Positions 49,935 through 61,846 of a stretch of DNA of 64,000 bases are shown here, one piece after another (within the stretch, counting starts at the first letter, position 1; every line of letters begins with the position of its first letter). Location: the NCBI GenBank assembly GCA_001414345.1, contig LLCB01000001.1, positions 186,001-250,000 of the forward strand, in the 5' to 3' direction. The notes under the pieces are model-generated. The model did no database searches, had not been told where the DNA came from, and saw only the letters and a program-made list of their open reading frames with translations. A program made the translations under genes and the position numbers. This stretch comes from Hymenoscyphus infarciens. Taxonomy: Eukaryota; Ascomycota; Leotiomycetes; Helotiales; Helotiaceae.

Positions 49935-51633
49935 CTAAGCACCCAAAGCCTGGATCTTCGTTGAAATACAAACAGTAGGCGAAGCTTCCCCACCCCACAA
50001 ACCGAAAGCACCATCATGAGCAACACTCAAAACCTCGAAACATCCCTTCCTATCACCCAAAATTTCCCTCAATTCAGCAAGGTCTTCCATCGCGTAAATT
50101 GCAGTCTCATCTAAAAATGGAAACCCGATCCCACTATTTATGATATTCTGACAGAGTTCCTTGGCTAATAAATAATCGCCCTTGTCCTTGTAGATATGGA
50201 CCAGCTCGGACATGGTTTTTCTAACAGCGGAACTTGTGGGCTCATGGAGTCGTTTTGTACTTGATATTTGGACCTTGCAGAGGACTTCTGCTGAGTGGAG
50301 ATTTCCAGATCGTCGGAGTTGGCGGATCAAAGAACGACGGGTGTCAAGGACGCTGATGTGGTCTTGTCCTAAATGTTTTTCCAGACTGTCGAGAGTGAGA
50401 CGGAGGGCTAGGTCAGATGAATTCGTTTCCAAAGCGTCGTTATGTAGATACCAGCATAAGCGAGGCAAAGGGTGGTTTGGACCGAGACGCAGTTTGAAAA
50501 TAACAATGAGGTTTCTGAGTAGGAAAGTCCGAATCTTTGGATATATACCGGTGTTTGCATGAGATAAGGTGCTGAACAGCTCTTTCAGGATGGTTACATC
50601 CAATGAAAACACTGAGGAACTCATCAATTGGTGGCAAGCTTTTGAGGCGAGCGCTCGTGCCGAAAATGCCTCTTTTGGGCCCAACTTCAGAAAGTAGATT
50701 GAGTTTTTGACGTCTGTCCAGAATTTCATCATTTCGAGGGAATGTGTTGGAAAGTTGTTTGTTGGGAAGCCTAAGCTGGAAATGCTTGTTGGAGGGTGTC
50801 CCCCCTGAGAAGAAACAGCAATTAATATTTGCGTAAAGTGGAGAATATTCTCCAGAGTCGCGATAGACCCAGTACTGTTGAGTTGTCGAGGAAGAGAACC
50901 AATAAATCTTTTAGAACCGAGTCGTGGATTGTTTGCTTCTCTTCCATTTCGCGTAGCCAGATCAGCGGATGGTAAGTTCTCAGTAATCGTCATCTGCTCC
51001 CAGCTCGATTTGCAAGAACTTTCCGGTGTGAGGGGTCCCTCATACTTGATATCTTCCTCTGAATCAAGCACACTCTCTTCACAGATAATCTCAATATGAT
51101 ACTGAGGAGCCTCAAGCTCGGGAGTTTCCACTCTCATGCTTCTTCTTCGTTGACTCGGTCGAGTACTCTGCTTGAGTTTTGAACAGAAATGACGACGAAG
51201 TCTCGCTATGTCGACCTGTTGCCCATTAAGCTTCACTTTAATGACCGTGAGGTGCTGCGCTCGAGCCTCGGCAATTTTGGCAAGTAGTGCGTCTTTCTCT
51301 TTTGCTTTGAGGTTTTTGAGGACACCCCAGGATTTCAGTTTTCGGGTGTATTGGCGAACACTGCGGCGGAGAGAAGTTAGAGACGGTTTGGATGACCACT
51401 CCGAAGAAAGAACCTCATAAATGGTGTTCCAGGTTTGAGAAGAAGCGAAATAGTACTTACGTAGCTTTAAAGTTATAGTTTTCTATCATCAATGCTCGAA
51501 CTTCGCTTATCGTAAGGTTTTGGTTGGCGTAGAGCTGAATAATCCGCTCCCGGTGTTTTTCCCAATCCAGAGGGCTTCCGGAAAGGTTGTCTGTAGCTTT
51601 TGTAACCATCATTACGAGCGATTCGTTATACAT
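49935..51633 (-). CDS. Clr5-domain protein with TPR-like C terminus
   Basis: Exons 51633-51461 and 51360-49935 (99-bp intron) give 532 residues. The N terminus matches the fungal Clr5 domain: LDWEKHRERIIQLYANQNLTI, EVRALMIENYNF, then across the intron VRQYTRKLKSWGVLKN. The name comes from a fission yeast silencing factor; most members have no known role. After an acidic Ser-rich linker, paired helices resembling TPRs appear (about 300-500), for example LGQDHISVLDTRRSLIRQLRRSGNLHSAEVL and YKDKGDYLLAKELCQNII. The start is the ATG at 51633; the intron position inside the Clr5 domain is supported because it restores the motif. Regulation or DNA binding is inferred from the family only. Confidence 0.8.
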
Positions 51634-52989
51634 TTTCGATCAGGTACTGTCGACACATGAGATTCCGGACAAAACTCGTGTTCCTTGGTAGTTTTTCAAA
51701 GATCGATGGCCAACACCTCGCATCAGCGGTTAACACCGTGCTTGTCTTGTGTGGGATCGGAGCTTCATGTATCTTTGGCTAAACATGAGTGAGGCAAGTT
51801 TCCGCCTCGTCCTGTCAATTCATTGGCATTGGGATGACTTTGCAGCCCAAAGTATGCGATATCGGTGCTTGGAGATGCGACATGCTGCATGGTAGTTTCG
51901 CAATCTAAGGCTAAATGCTGCCCAACTATGCAAGGCGGAACTCTTCCAGGTAGTGTGTCGGTGAGGCGAATCTGCAATGGTTTCCCGTCACGGGTTTAAT
52001 TCCCTCACTGTGACCGGGCGTCGACGTGAACTAGCGAGGTGCATACTAAAGTGGATATTTCTTACCAGTCAGTTTCAAAACTTGATTCTACACCCATAAA
52101 TCTTTCTGGAATTATCCTATGTTGCTAGAATGAGGGGGTCGCTGGTGGCTCGTGTGTTGTGTTGAACAACTCGCTTAACTCAAAGGGCCTCGAGGCTAAG
52201 CGAACGAATGGGTCAATAATTGGAGCTGGCGGTCAATGATATCATAGCGAAAGAAGGTTTCTGGTCTCGTGATGTACAGTAAAGCGGCATTAATTACATA
52301 CTTCTGGTTCGCACTTGCCCACCTAGCTCCAACCTAATTATCCTAGAAACTCAAAACAGATTAGCCCAAGTGCTTTAGAACAAGTAAGCTCAATGTCCGA
52401 CAGTATTTAGAGCAAAAACAAGTGGTACTCAATATCTAGGCCAGCGAGCAACTTCACCGTATCTCTTGTCGTCCATCTCGAGCTAGTACTCAAGTGTCAA
52501 AAAGAAAGCTTTCGAGTGATGACCAACGTACACCATAATGTTACAGAAAGGGCGCAGCAGAAAATGCTGGCAAAAGTTATAAGACGAAGCTTCCACTTTG
52601 GGCGACCGTCAAATCTTGTCACGTTTTTCCAGTCGACAGCCCTCATAAATGCCTTGGGCGTTGGTTGGAGCAACACAACTATGTTTTTGCCTTGTTAATG
52701 TCTGATGTGGGCGTCGAGTCTTACACGGTAGCAACACTGCCATGTACTCAGAAGCGATGACCTCACACGTGAGTCTTTTCCTTCTCATGAACCACCCTTC
52801 CTCCTACTACAACTGTCAGCGAGCTGCGGATTTGGTGCCCAATAGCCTTCAAGGGTATCAACCGATCTCGCTTAGCAGCCTCGCAATAAGGGGGTGTCCT
52901 ACATCAAAACAAAGCCCCCTCTCATCAGCACGACTCTCGTATCTCATTTCCTACATGTCAAGTTCTACAACCACAATACCTCTTAATCA
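51634..52989. other. Intergenic region between divergent Clr5 and HET-like genes
   Basis: About 1.35 kb shared upstream region. Short frames (51977-51765 minus, 52516-52698 plus, 52742-53029 plus) lack motifs. Confidence 0.45.
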
Positions 52990-55542
52990 ATGGATCACCT
53001 ACCTTGTCCGATCGACGGCCACAGAGTGACTGTAGCCTTCTATGCCCGTCATCAAATCTACCAACCAGAAGACTTCTTCACCCTTCCCCAAACATACGGC
53101 TACAACGATTTCCAGCGTCTCCTCGAAGATGGTCTATACCTGGAAACCTCATCGGGTGCCGCAAATGAATTCCTCCAATCATGGCTATTCTTCGGACTCC
53201 TTGCTCGAGTTCTGGGCGTCGGAATCGACTGTCATGCTTTCTTGAATAATTACAGTAACGTGCTACATACTAAGCAATTGAATCATTGGCTTGAACAATG
53301 GGTAAAACGAAAGAAGGAGTCTGCGATTAATGGGACGGCTGTGGAGCAGAAGACGAGGTATCTGAGGGCGAGTATGGCGTTGGGTGACGCGAGACGGTTT
53401 GTGAGCAAACATTGTTCTTATAAACGACTGGATCTGGATGATTGTAGTGAGGAGGCGGAGAGGAGTGCAATTGTGAATCCGAGACACGCAGGTTTGGATA
53501 CTGCAATGACGCTTTCCCTCGCAATTCTAGGGGAGACTCTTCAACAAGCTAGGGATACTTGGTTAGAGATGCCATCTGCTCTAGAGGGCAGTTTGAACTT
53601 TTGGAGGGTCCCAGGGACAGAAGAGAAGAGTTGGGGGTATAGCAAGTATTGTAGGGAGTTGATGCAGAGGAACGGGTATTGTCCGTTGGAGATCAGTCGG
53701 TTAGAGAGTACGATGCTTTCGCATCTTCATCCAACCAAAAGTCTTTCGATTCCATCAACGAGTATTATTTATTACTCGAGTTCTATCAAATCATTCGACC
53801 CAAGGCCTCCGCATCCACATTGTACGATTCGCGAGTGTAAGGCGAGGACCAAGAGGGATGTCTTGCATATGAATGGGTGCGAGGGAACTTGTGAACGTTT
53901 TCAAGTTGGAGAGACCGAAATCATCAACATTATCAACTCGGGAAAGACGCCTCTTGTTGTTTGGACTCATTCAGGGGAATTGGCCTGTCAGGGTTATGAT
54001 TTAAAGAAGCCTCTAAAATTCGGATCCTTATCACATTCTTGGGATGATGCTATCGTAGATAGCGGGCGTGATGCGCGGAATAAAAATGATCGACGAATTC
54101 ATCGCTGCCAGCTCGAGGCGTTACAGGATACCTTCAATCGACTGCTCCAAGATAAAAACACGCACACGACACCGAGGGATATTCCATTCTGGGTAGACAT
54201 CCTGTGCTTTCCGAGGGAACACACCGTCAAAGGAAAAGCCATGAATCAACTCAAAGATATCTATCAAAAGGCTTCAGCGGTCCTTGTCTGGGAACGAAAC
54301 CTTCTCCAGCGGCCAAAGACGGCTGAAAAGGACGCCATTGGTGGGTATTCTCCGAGTTTTCTTTTCCTCTTAGGTTGTCTCGGGAGGGTCATGACACCAT
54401 TTCCTCCTTAGACAACTCACTTCTTCCTCTTACAACCCCGTTTCGTCCCCTTTTCCCTCCTAGAAAGGACAATACTAACTCGGAGCTCATCTGCAGAGAT
54501 GAATATGAGAATTAGGACTGGTGACTGGTCTTGGCGCTTATGGACTTTCCAAGAAGCCGTGTTGGCGGAAAACAACAAATTGCATGTGGCTTTCAGCAAC
54601 GATACAGTTTGTATCGACGAATTGGTACGAGCTAGCTCCAAAGCAAAGGAAGATCACCACGACCCCTACCATCACATATGGCGAGCTGGCCATCCATTTA
54701 GTTCGCCAACCTGGAAACTCAAGAAAGCCACCAACCACCAGTATCGGGTTCAAAGAGTTTGGCAAGCCGTCCAATTCCGATTGGTAACTCAAGCAATAGA
54801 TGAAACCATTGTCTTATCAAGTGTCCTCGGTCTTGATGTCACAAAAATCCAATCTGTTGGCGCATTAAACGAGGATCCGAGAGCAGTAGCAGCAAAGAGA
54901 ATGGTGAAGTTCCTAGACATGTTGGATGCAACCCCCCATCTTGGAGTTCCAGCTGGCATTATATTTCTCTCGTATCCAAAACTTGGAATCGAAGGTCTGG
55001 ATGAGACGAAGAGTTATGGATGGGCACCAAGCACCTGGTTATCGAAACAAGCACACTTATACCCGCCCGTCCTCCATCCCCACAGACAAACAGCTTATAT
55101 TATGAAACGTGGTCTTCTCGTTCAGTTCCCAGGTCTTGTATTGCATTTTCCAAGTACGCGAGTGGAAGACTCGAAATTTTGGGTCACAGTTCATCAGTGT
55201 ATGCACAAATGGTTCAAAATCGTGGTTGATACGCGGGGCCAGGATTGGAAAAGTTTTTGGCTAGAAAATGTCCCTGCTGATGAAGAGATTTCAATTATTA
55301 TGAGTACTAAAGAACCGAGAGATAGATGGGAAATTGGTATTTTGGTCAGGACGAAGGGGAGATTGAGCCAGGGGGGTGTGAGGTGGGTGAGGAGCTTGGC
55401 GAGGGTTTGGGTTCGGTTGGAGACGAACCCGAATATCATTACGGATCTGTTGTCTAGTGTGAGAGGAAATAGTGATCGGATGATATTTGCGGAGAGGTTG
55501 GAGGAAGGGCAGAGGTGGTGTATTGATGGGGGTAATGATTAG
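52990..55542 (+). CDS. HET-like (heterokaryon incompatibility) domain protein
   Basis: Exons 52990-54340 and 54497-55542 give 798 residues. The 156-bp intron has a perfect TACTAAC branch site. HET domains trigger cell death in vegetative incompatibility and are related in fold to TIR domains. Seen in order: LSHSWDDAI (about 345), RCQLEALQDTFNRLL, PFWVDILCFPRE (about 398), MNQLKDIYQKASAVLVWERNL, and across the intron GDWSWRLWTFQEAVLA. These match the diverged HET family in which SHVW, WID-LC and RLWT-QE blocks are conserved. The N-terminal 330 residues and C-terminal 300 residues are unassigned. The gene looks intact. What it recognises, and whether it acts with its neighbours, cannot be read from sequence. 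Confidence 0.82.
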
Positions 55543-55995
55543 ATCGTGACTGAGTTCCTTTCAGGTCTCCGTTTTTAGGATTCGCTTATTTCTTATGTAT
55601 CTTACTTGAATGGAGTTAGATGGAAGTCGCATGGGGTTTCTTGATGTTCTAAGCGGAATTTTGTGTCTCAATAGATAACTTTAGTCTACTTGACGAGGAA
55701 AAATAAAGTGTCATATCCATTTACTATACGCTAATTTGAAGAACGTCCTGTCGGTAACTTGGGCGTATTAAGATTGTGTCGGTCCACAAAGCTGATAGAA
55801 TTCGAGGTGATCTCTATCACCATACACCCTTTCACTCCCGTCCCAAAACTCTCTGGTCCAACCCCCCACTTTTACTCTCTCGTTATTTTCTGTTATCAAC
55901 CGATGGGAATATTCCCGCCTTCCATCTTCAAAGCGATAAACAGTGACTCTCAGATTCTCCGTCTTTAACAGTAGTAACACCGTCTCCCGTAATCC
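55543..55995. other. Intergenic region between convergent genes
   Basis: Small frames on both strands only; no gene is supported. Confidence 0.45.
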
Positions 55996-56598
55996 TTAAC
56001 CGAGTATAGAGCACTTGTCCTCAGTCAAGCACTCTAACGCTAGTTCAAAAGCAACGAATTCGGAAAGGCCACGGGAAACCAAATGTCGTAATGCTTTCTG
56101 CAGAATGTAGCTTTCGTGTCGAGCATCGCATGTGCATGTTTGCCTAGTACCCGTGTAAAAGGGACTACCTGTTTCCCACACAACATTACGGATCAGAGCT
56201 AGGTGGTCGGGTGGTATGCCATTAAAGTGCGCTAGAAAAGTATCTACATCTTCGCTTTCGTAACCACCATTTTTGTCGGGCCATGTTTTAGTGACCTGTT
56301 TTAGAGAAGTGAATGTCTTCCAGGTCTTTCTGCAATAGCGGAGGTTGGCTCCATAGGGTAGCCATAATTCTTGCCATTCAGAGTACCCGCCACTATTAGG
56401 GTCTTCATCTTTAACGTACTTGATATTTCTCGTCATTGCGGAACGATCTAAGCAGAGATATCCATCGCGTGGCACGAGAAGACGTAATATCATGAGCTGA
56501 ATTTCGACAGGAAGTTTGGGGTTTGTAGACAAGAGAACCTGAACCACTCCTGGCTGTTGTTGTTGAAGTTGAGGCTCTAGTTGTGGTTTCTCTTCTTG
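55996..56598 (-). CDS. F-box-like protein, 5' end uncertain
   Basis: A frame of about 200 codons with NPKLPVEIQLMILRLLVP (F-box-like start), TFTSLKQVTKTW, then IRNVVWETGS and a short C terminus. No ATG precedes the motif: the frame opens at an acceptor-like AG at 56599-56600, so an upstream exon is likely (a GTAAGT donor is visible near 56665), but I could not join it to a clean start. If the gene instead began at the internal ATG at 56493, the F-box would be cut. It is shorter than the F-box-like gene at 47-48 kb and may be truncated at the 3' side. Confidence 0.45.
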   Translation of the reverse strand, partial: QEEKPQLEPQLQQQQPGVVQVLLSTNPKLPVEIQLMILRLLVPRDGYLCLDRSAMTRNIKYVKDEDPNSGGYSEWQELWLPYGANLRYCRKTWKTFTSLKQVTKTWPDKNGGYESEDVDTFLAHFNGIPPDHLALIRNVVWETGSPFYTGTRQTCTCDARHESYILQKALRHLVSRGLSEFVAFELALECLTEDKCSILG

Positions 56599-57261
56599 CT
56601 ATGATTGGGGTTCCGACCGGGGGTCTGATTGAGATTATTCCAGTTTAGGTCGTTCGTGTTCTACTTACACTCAGCTGATGCGCTCAGTAATACACAATTT
56701 GTGGTGAAATTCTCCTACCTTTCTCATGTCTCGCGCGTCTGAAGCTTGAATTGAAGTCCATACACTTTTCTGTAGTTGGCACATAGTGAGACAGGTATCG
56801 TGAGACCCGCCGCGTGGTTGTCGTATTAAGAGGTGCTGTGGGATGAATGCGAATGGAAAAGTGGTTGTAGACTTTATTTTACTTTTTACCTTGGAGAGAT
56901 AGGCGGGGAAATACTATTAGTAGGTGATTTATTGCTTTTCGTCACATACACGTATTTAAGGCTATTTTGAGAATTTCTATATTTACTGGCTAGCTTCTAG
57001 TATCGCACTCTATACTCTCTTATATGCCTTCTTCTTAGGCTAATTAGGAGGCTCCCTGAGCATCTTACTAATATAAGGGTGAAAAGAGTAAGTACTATCA
57101 GCTATTGCACTTATTTAAGAGGCTAAAAAGTACTAACTAATCCTAGTAAGCATATTACGAAGGGGTATAAGAGTAGGGTTAAAAAGAGAGCTTAATACTT
57201 AATATAACGTTAAAAGCAATAGGAAGTATTATTAGTAGAATAGAGGTTACTTAGTATAAGA

Positions 57262-57281
57262 GGAGGCATATATATGCCTCC
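57262..57281. repeat. Perfect 20-bp palindrome
   Basis: GGAGGCATATATATGCCTCC is self-complementary over its full length. It could be a hairpin in RNA or the core of an inverted-repeat remnant. Confidence 0.9.
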
Positions 57282-58034
57282 CCTTGCTTATTAAGCTAAT
57301 TCCTCAATTCACTATCAACCCCTTCCACTTAACCTAAGTGAAGTGAATGAGACCCAACGTACAGCCAGGCTTAGTTGAGTGTATAGAAGAGTAGCAGAAC
57401 TAAAGTAGATCGCAAATCAATTAAGAGAAGACAGAGAACAAACAACGAGTAAGTTTCCCAATCTACCACTTACCCTCTCCTTCTTTCTCTCTAGAATATA
57501 AGCAAGTAACAATAAAAAGAGTAATTATCAATGCATCATATTTCCATTCTCCAGTCCTACTCTCCTCCCATGACACCCACTTCCCCATTATCACTATTCT
57601 CCCCATAGAGCCATTACCCAGCAACCATCCAGCATCGAATCTCTACACGTCCATTATCCACATTCATAAATTAACATCCCAATTATACAACCGTCTATCA
57701 CTTCCCCATTATCACCATTCTCCCAAACAACCTTCCAATTCAACTAAGATTCAACCAAGATTCAACAGAAAAGAGACCAGTCCATAAAATTCCCTTAAAC
57801 AGACCTCCCATACTACGTTTCATTCTCGCAAGAACTCCTAGTGAAAACGTTAACCCTAGGGAAATTCCCACTGCATTCCTCCAGAAAATGGCACACTTCC
57901 TTTTCATAGCACCAAATATGAGTATAAATACATGGAATAATAGCAGATGGCACTTGTTATAGCCTACTATCTATCTTCCAACTAGCACTCGGCTGGCATT
58001 ACACACACGAAAAAAACTACTGTCGGCTAGTTAT

Positions 58035-58325
58035 GGTGAGTAAGCTATTATTTGTAAGTAAGCCCTCATTTGTAAGTAAGCTATTAATAGTGAGTAAGCC
58101 AGCACCGAATTTAGCCGCCAAAAGATATTTACGGGTAAGCCAACAAAGATCGAGTTACTAGTACACAAACTTTATATTTGAGGGCCAAAAATGGTCGCGA
58201 GTAAGCCTCGAGTAAGCCAGCCGTTAGTTTAAGGAGCTTAAAGAAAAGAGAGAGCTACGAGTAAGCCAAAGACATAGCGAGTAAGCTATCAAACAACTAA
58301 GCAACGACTAAGCCACGGCTAAGCC
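58035..58325. repeat. Interspersed GAGTAAGCC array
   Basis: About twelve occurrences of TAAGC, mostly as GAGTAAGCC, GTAAGTAAGC or CTAAGCC, lie in one orientation at irregular spacing over 290 bp just downstream of Med16. Confidence 0.8.
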
Positions 58326-58518
58326 ACGAGTAGCTATCAACAAGTCTGAGAACCATCTGAGTGAAAGCAACTCTCTTCGCTTCACGAAGAATAATGAAGA
58401 ATCTAGATTGCCTCTCCTCTCCATTCCCGCCAAAGAACTAACTACCCAACCATCAAAACGATATTCCAAGAGCCCAACTCGGCTCAAAAATGAACCTCCC
58501 CGCCACCCCCCCCCCCAA

Positions 58519-61500
58519 TCAAGCAATCGTCTCCCCTGGCGCAATCGTGTCCCAATACCCACTACAATAACACCGCCGCTGCTGCATAATCAACCACTGC
58601 AACGCCCTCCTCTCCGTCAACGCGTCCTCCACAACAGCCGCACACCTAGCGCACCTCCTCCACTTGGGCACCTGTCTCCCACTCGCCTCGCCCTCCCCAT
58701 TCCCCTGCCCACTTCCATTCCCCCCACTCCCACCATTCTCAAGAAGCTTCTTCCTCGGAACCGGATTCGTCAACCAGACCTTGCGAAAACTATCCATCGT
58801 CTTGCCCGCCGCCTTCCGCCTCGCAAGACTAATCTTATCCTCATCCACCTCGAGCAGACTGAAATCGGCAAAGAATAGCTTCGCCGGCTCGATGTCGTCG
58901 CGGACTGCCTCGAGGAGACCCTCGGGTTTGAAGAGTTCGACGATGACGGGCTTGAAACACTCGGGGAATTGGCCGCCAAAGAGCATTTTCGTTTCGAATG
59001 CGTTGCGTCTTGTATCCGTAGATTGGCCAGCAGGTACATTCGCGCGGTAGACCTCTTTAATAGAACTAGTGATTGAGGAAAGAAGAGTTTCAATAGTTTT
59101 AATCCGGATGATGGTTTTCGTCGTCAGAGTTGCAATGTGTAGATACGCATGACGAAGTTGAGAGGAGATAGGAGGCGGGTTGGTGGATCCTTGGGCGTTG
59201 GGGGTGTTGGTGTTGCTACCTGGTTGTTGCATTGCGCGACGGGCGATGTAATCGAGGTGGGTGATTCGACGACACATTGCAGTTAGGAAGCCACGGGTTG
59301 CGGAGCAGAGGAGGAGGTGTAGCGAGACGGTATTGGTTGAGCGAAGGTGGTTATGGAGTTCGGAGAGACTGAAGCCATCTGCCTTTTTGAGATCCATGTT
59401 TGGAGGGAGAGCGGTGGGAAGTGTGAGGAGGGTATCTGTGAGCCAAGCCACGAGGTCGAGGATCCATCGAATGGAACCTGCCAAGGCGTTTATCACCTCT
59501 GTTTGAGATTAGTATATTTCTTAGGGATTTTCGTGTTATAGCACTTACCTGGGTCATCGAGTGGTGATGTTTTCTCGTTTGGATTTGCTACTCCGGGAAC
59601 GTTGAGATTTGATGCCATAGAAACAAGAACGACGATATTTCGTAATTGAAGGACTAGCCATGAGAATTTACCGGGAAATGTCCTAGGGTTAAACTCCCCA
59701 CGGAATCCAAGAGAATTCTGGATGCACAAAATCAACTGAATACTCGTGTTTCTGATCAAGACATCGTAATGCTGCTCTTCCGAGTAATCCAAAGTAGTCT
59801 TCAGGATGCGAGAAATCTCGACAAGCCAATCGAAAGCAAAATCTAAAACTATCAGAATCGCAGTATGGTGGGCGAGTACATGGAAGCTTACTTGGGTTTG
59901 AATATTTGTGAGCAGTGGCCAGCAAGTCATCATAATTCACAGCTCCGACTCTGATGACCGCAGTTGCGCAAGAGAGAGCAAGTGCAGCAATTGTCGCAGC
60001 ATATTGAGCTATTTCATGTTAGCGGCTGAAATAGACAGGGAGGATAGATACTCACGGTCATCTGAACTGGTCCCTATGTTGCCCAAATATTCCATTTGCA
60101 TCCACTTGACCTTTCCATCATTTCGAATATGAACCAAAGAGCAGTAGGTGGGTGACAATGCAACTTGTAAGCCTATCAAATGTCAGCACTTAATCTTATT
60201 GCGAAGAGGAACAAAATTGTTGCTTACAAGGTTGGTCTTCGGTATAGGAGAAGCCAATTTGCGAAAGATGCCATATATGTTCAATATCATGATTGATAAA
60301 TGTTTCAGCCATCGTAGCTCGGTCACGATATTCCACGGAGCCATCACTGTAGGCGAAAAATATGACCCTTCCAAGGTTCATAGATTGCATGGCGAGGAGA
60401 ATCTTGTTCACAGTGAAGCTTTCCAGTTTTTTAAGAAGAAATGTAGACTAAAGCCGTTAGTAAATGCCCAATTATTCGTGACTCAAAACTTACCCCCGGT
60501 GGTGACCCAACACTATTCCTACGTGAACTTAATTGCTCAAAGGCAGGATGCACTGATTGCATCTTATCACGAAGTTCCCATCGATCAACCACTGTATGCA
60601 CATCTTGGTTGTAATGTGCCATTGAGGGTGGCAGATGAGATCTAGCAGTGACTATCGTGGGAGGAGTCATCCGCCCCGTCGAATCAATGGCAGCTGGTAA
60701 AAACTCGAGGTGGGAAAGTTGCATCATGGAAGACTCCATGTTCGAAGCATTCAAAGTATCCCGGGAAACGTCATGCAACCAGCTCGTCGCAACAGCATGG
60801 CGAGTCTTTAGATTGGGATTTAATTGTTGTGGGATAGGTGGAGGTCTATCTCCCATTTGCTTCCCCAGTCCCCAGTCCACCAACGCACGTACAATTCGTA
60901 ATTGCTTGGATGTTGTGGCAAAGGCAATCAGAAGTGTACCAGCTGGAATAGGAGTCAGCGATTTGGTGCAACAAATCACGACCGGAAAAACTCACTCTTA
61001 TCAGGGCAGATTGACGCGTGAGTAATCAGGTCATCGGAAGAGATGACACTCTCTAATTCCGTATGGGCCTCGGAATATTTACCAGTAGGTTGTGGGAATA
61101 TGATGCGGAGCACTCCATTAGTCGTCACACAAACAAATGCGGATTTTCCATTCATGGGATGAAATGGACCAAAGATAGGAGCTTGTGCAGCCTCGTACTT
61201 GTAACCAGACGCTTCTTTGGTGGCTGGTTGGGTGCTTAGTATCATCCTTGAAGAAATCGCACGAAGTAAAACTTACCGTGTATATGGCTGCTCGCTGAAC
61301 GGTTTGCTGGATAAGTAGTCAAATTAAGCCAGTAACAACCCACGACACTAGATAGGTCGTCTGTTGGATCCATCTGACATTGTCTGTGCAATCCAGGCTT
61401 GTTTAATGAAGCGAAGATAGACAAGATGGTGACTCGCCCCGCCGAATCAATAATAGCTAATTCCGAACCACTTGGACTCCACGAGAGATGCTTCAAAGGC

Positions 61501-61846
61501 CCTCCATCGAGATTTCGCGTGAAGGAAGGTATGAGTGTAGGTTCACTCAGACTCCACGACCCATTCTCTGGGTGACAACGCAGATTTCTCAACTCTAAAT
61601 TTGCCCCATTTGCGGTGATGGTGGCGATGCACCCCCAATTTGACCAAGCAATCGCCCTATATCGCGTTCAAATTAACATTCATCACAAGGTGCACGAAGA
61701 TTGTCTTACTGGCAACAGCCACTTCGTCGTAGGTCATCGACTCTTTGGTAGAGTTCTTTTGAAGGAGGGCGCGAGGGGATGGAGAGGCCGGCCCCATCGC
61801 CAAACAGATCCTCCATGTCCATTTCTTCGTCCATCATCAATGGCAT
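58519..61846 (-). CDS. MED16: Mediator complex subunit 16 (Med16/Sin4)
   Basis: Nine exons: 61846-61710, 61656-61277, 61223-60996, 60942-60494, 60447-60228, 60172-60056, 60008-59892, 59848-59549 and 59498-58519, with introns of 43-54 bp and phases that all close, give 975 residues. Med16 is a tail-module subunit of Mediator that links activators to RNA polymerase II. Seen: an N terminus MPLMMDEEMDMEDLFGD, DDLRRSGCCQAIAWSNWGCIATI, WD-like strands (LKHLSWSPSGSELAIID, FVCVTTNGVLRI), then GRVIFFAYSDGSVEYRDR, YSEEQHYDVLIRNTSIQL, the NSLGFRGEFNPRTFPGKFSWLVLQLRN block, and the C-terminal Cys-rich WRRCARCAAV...QQRRCYCSGYWDTI signature. The third intron acceptor was placed at 61224 because only this choice restores the frame and follows a TACTAAG branch site. 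Confidence 0.93.

Larger units (their letters stand above)
56600..58518. other. 1.9-kb gene-free region with repeats
   Basis: AT-rich decayed sequence at 56,880-57,340, including a perfect 20-bp palindrome. Two copies of a CACTTCCCCATTATCACYAT block lie at about 57578 and 57700. A scattered TAAGC array follows at 58,035-58,325. No gene is supported. Confidence 0.5.

Noticed and set aside
61242..61245. Med16 exon starting at the MILSTQ methionine
   Set aside because: That start would break the frame with the previous exon; the CAG acceptor at 61224 keeps the phase and follows a branch site.
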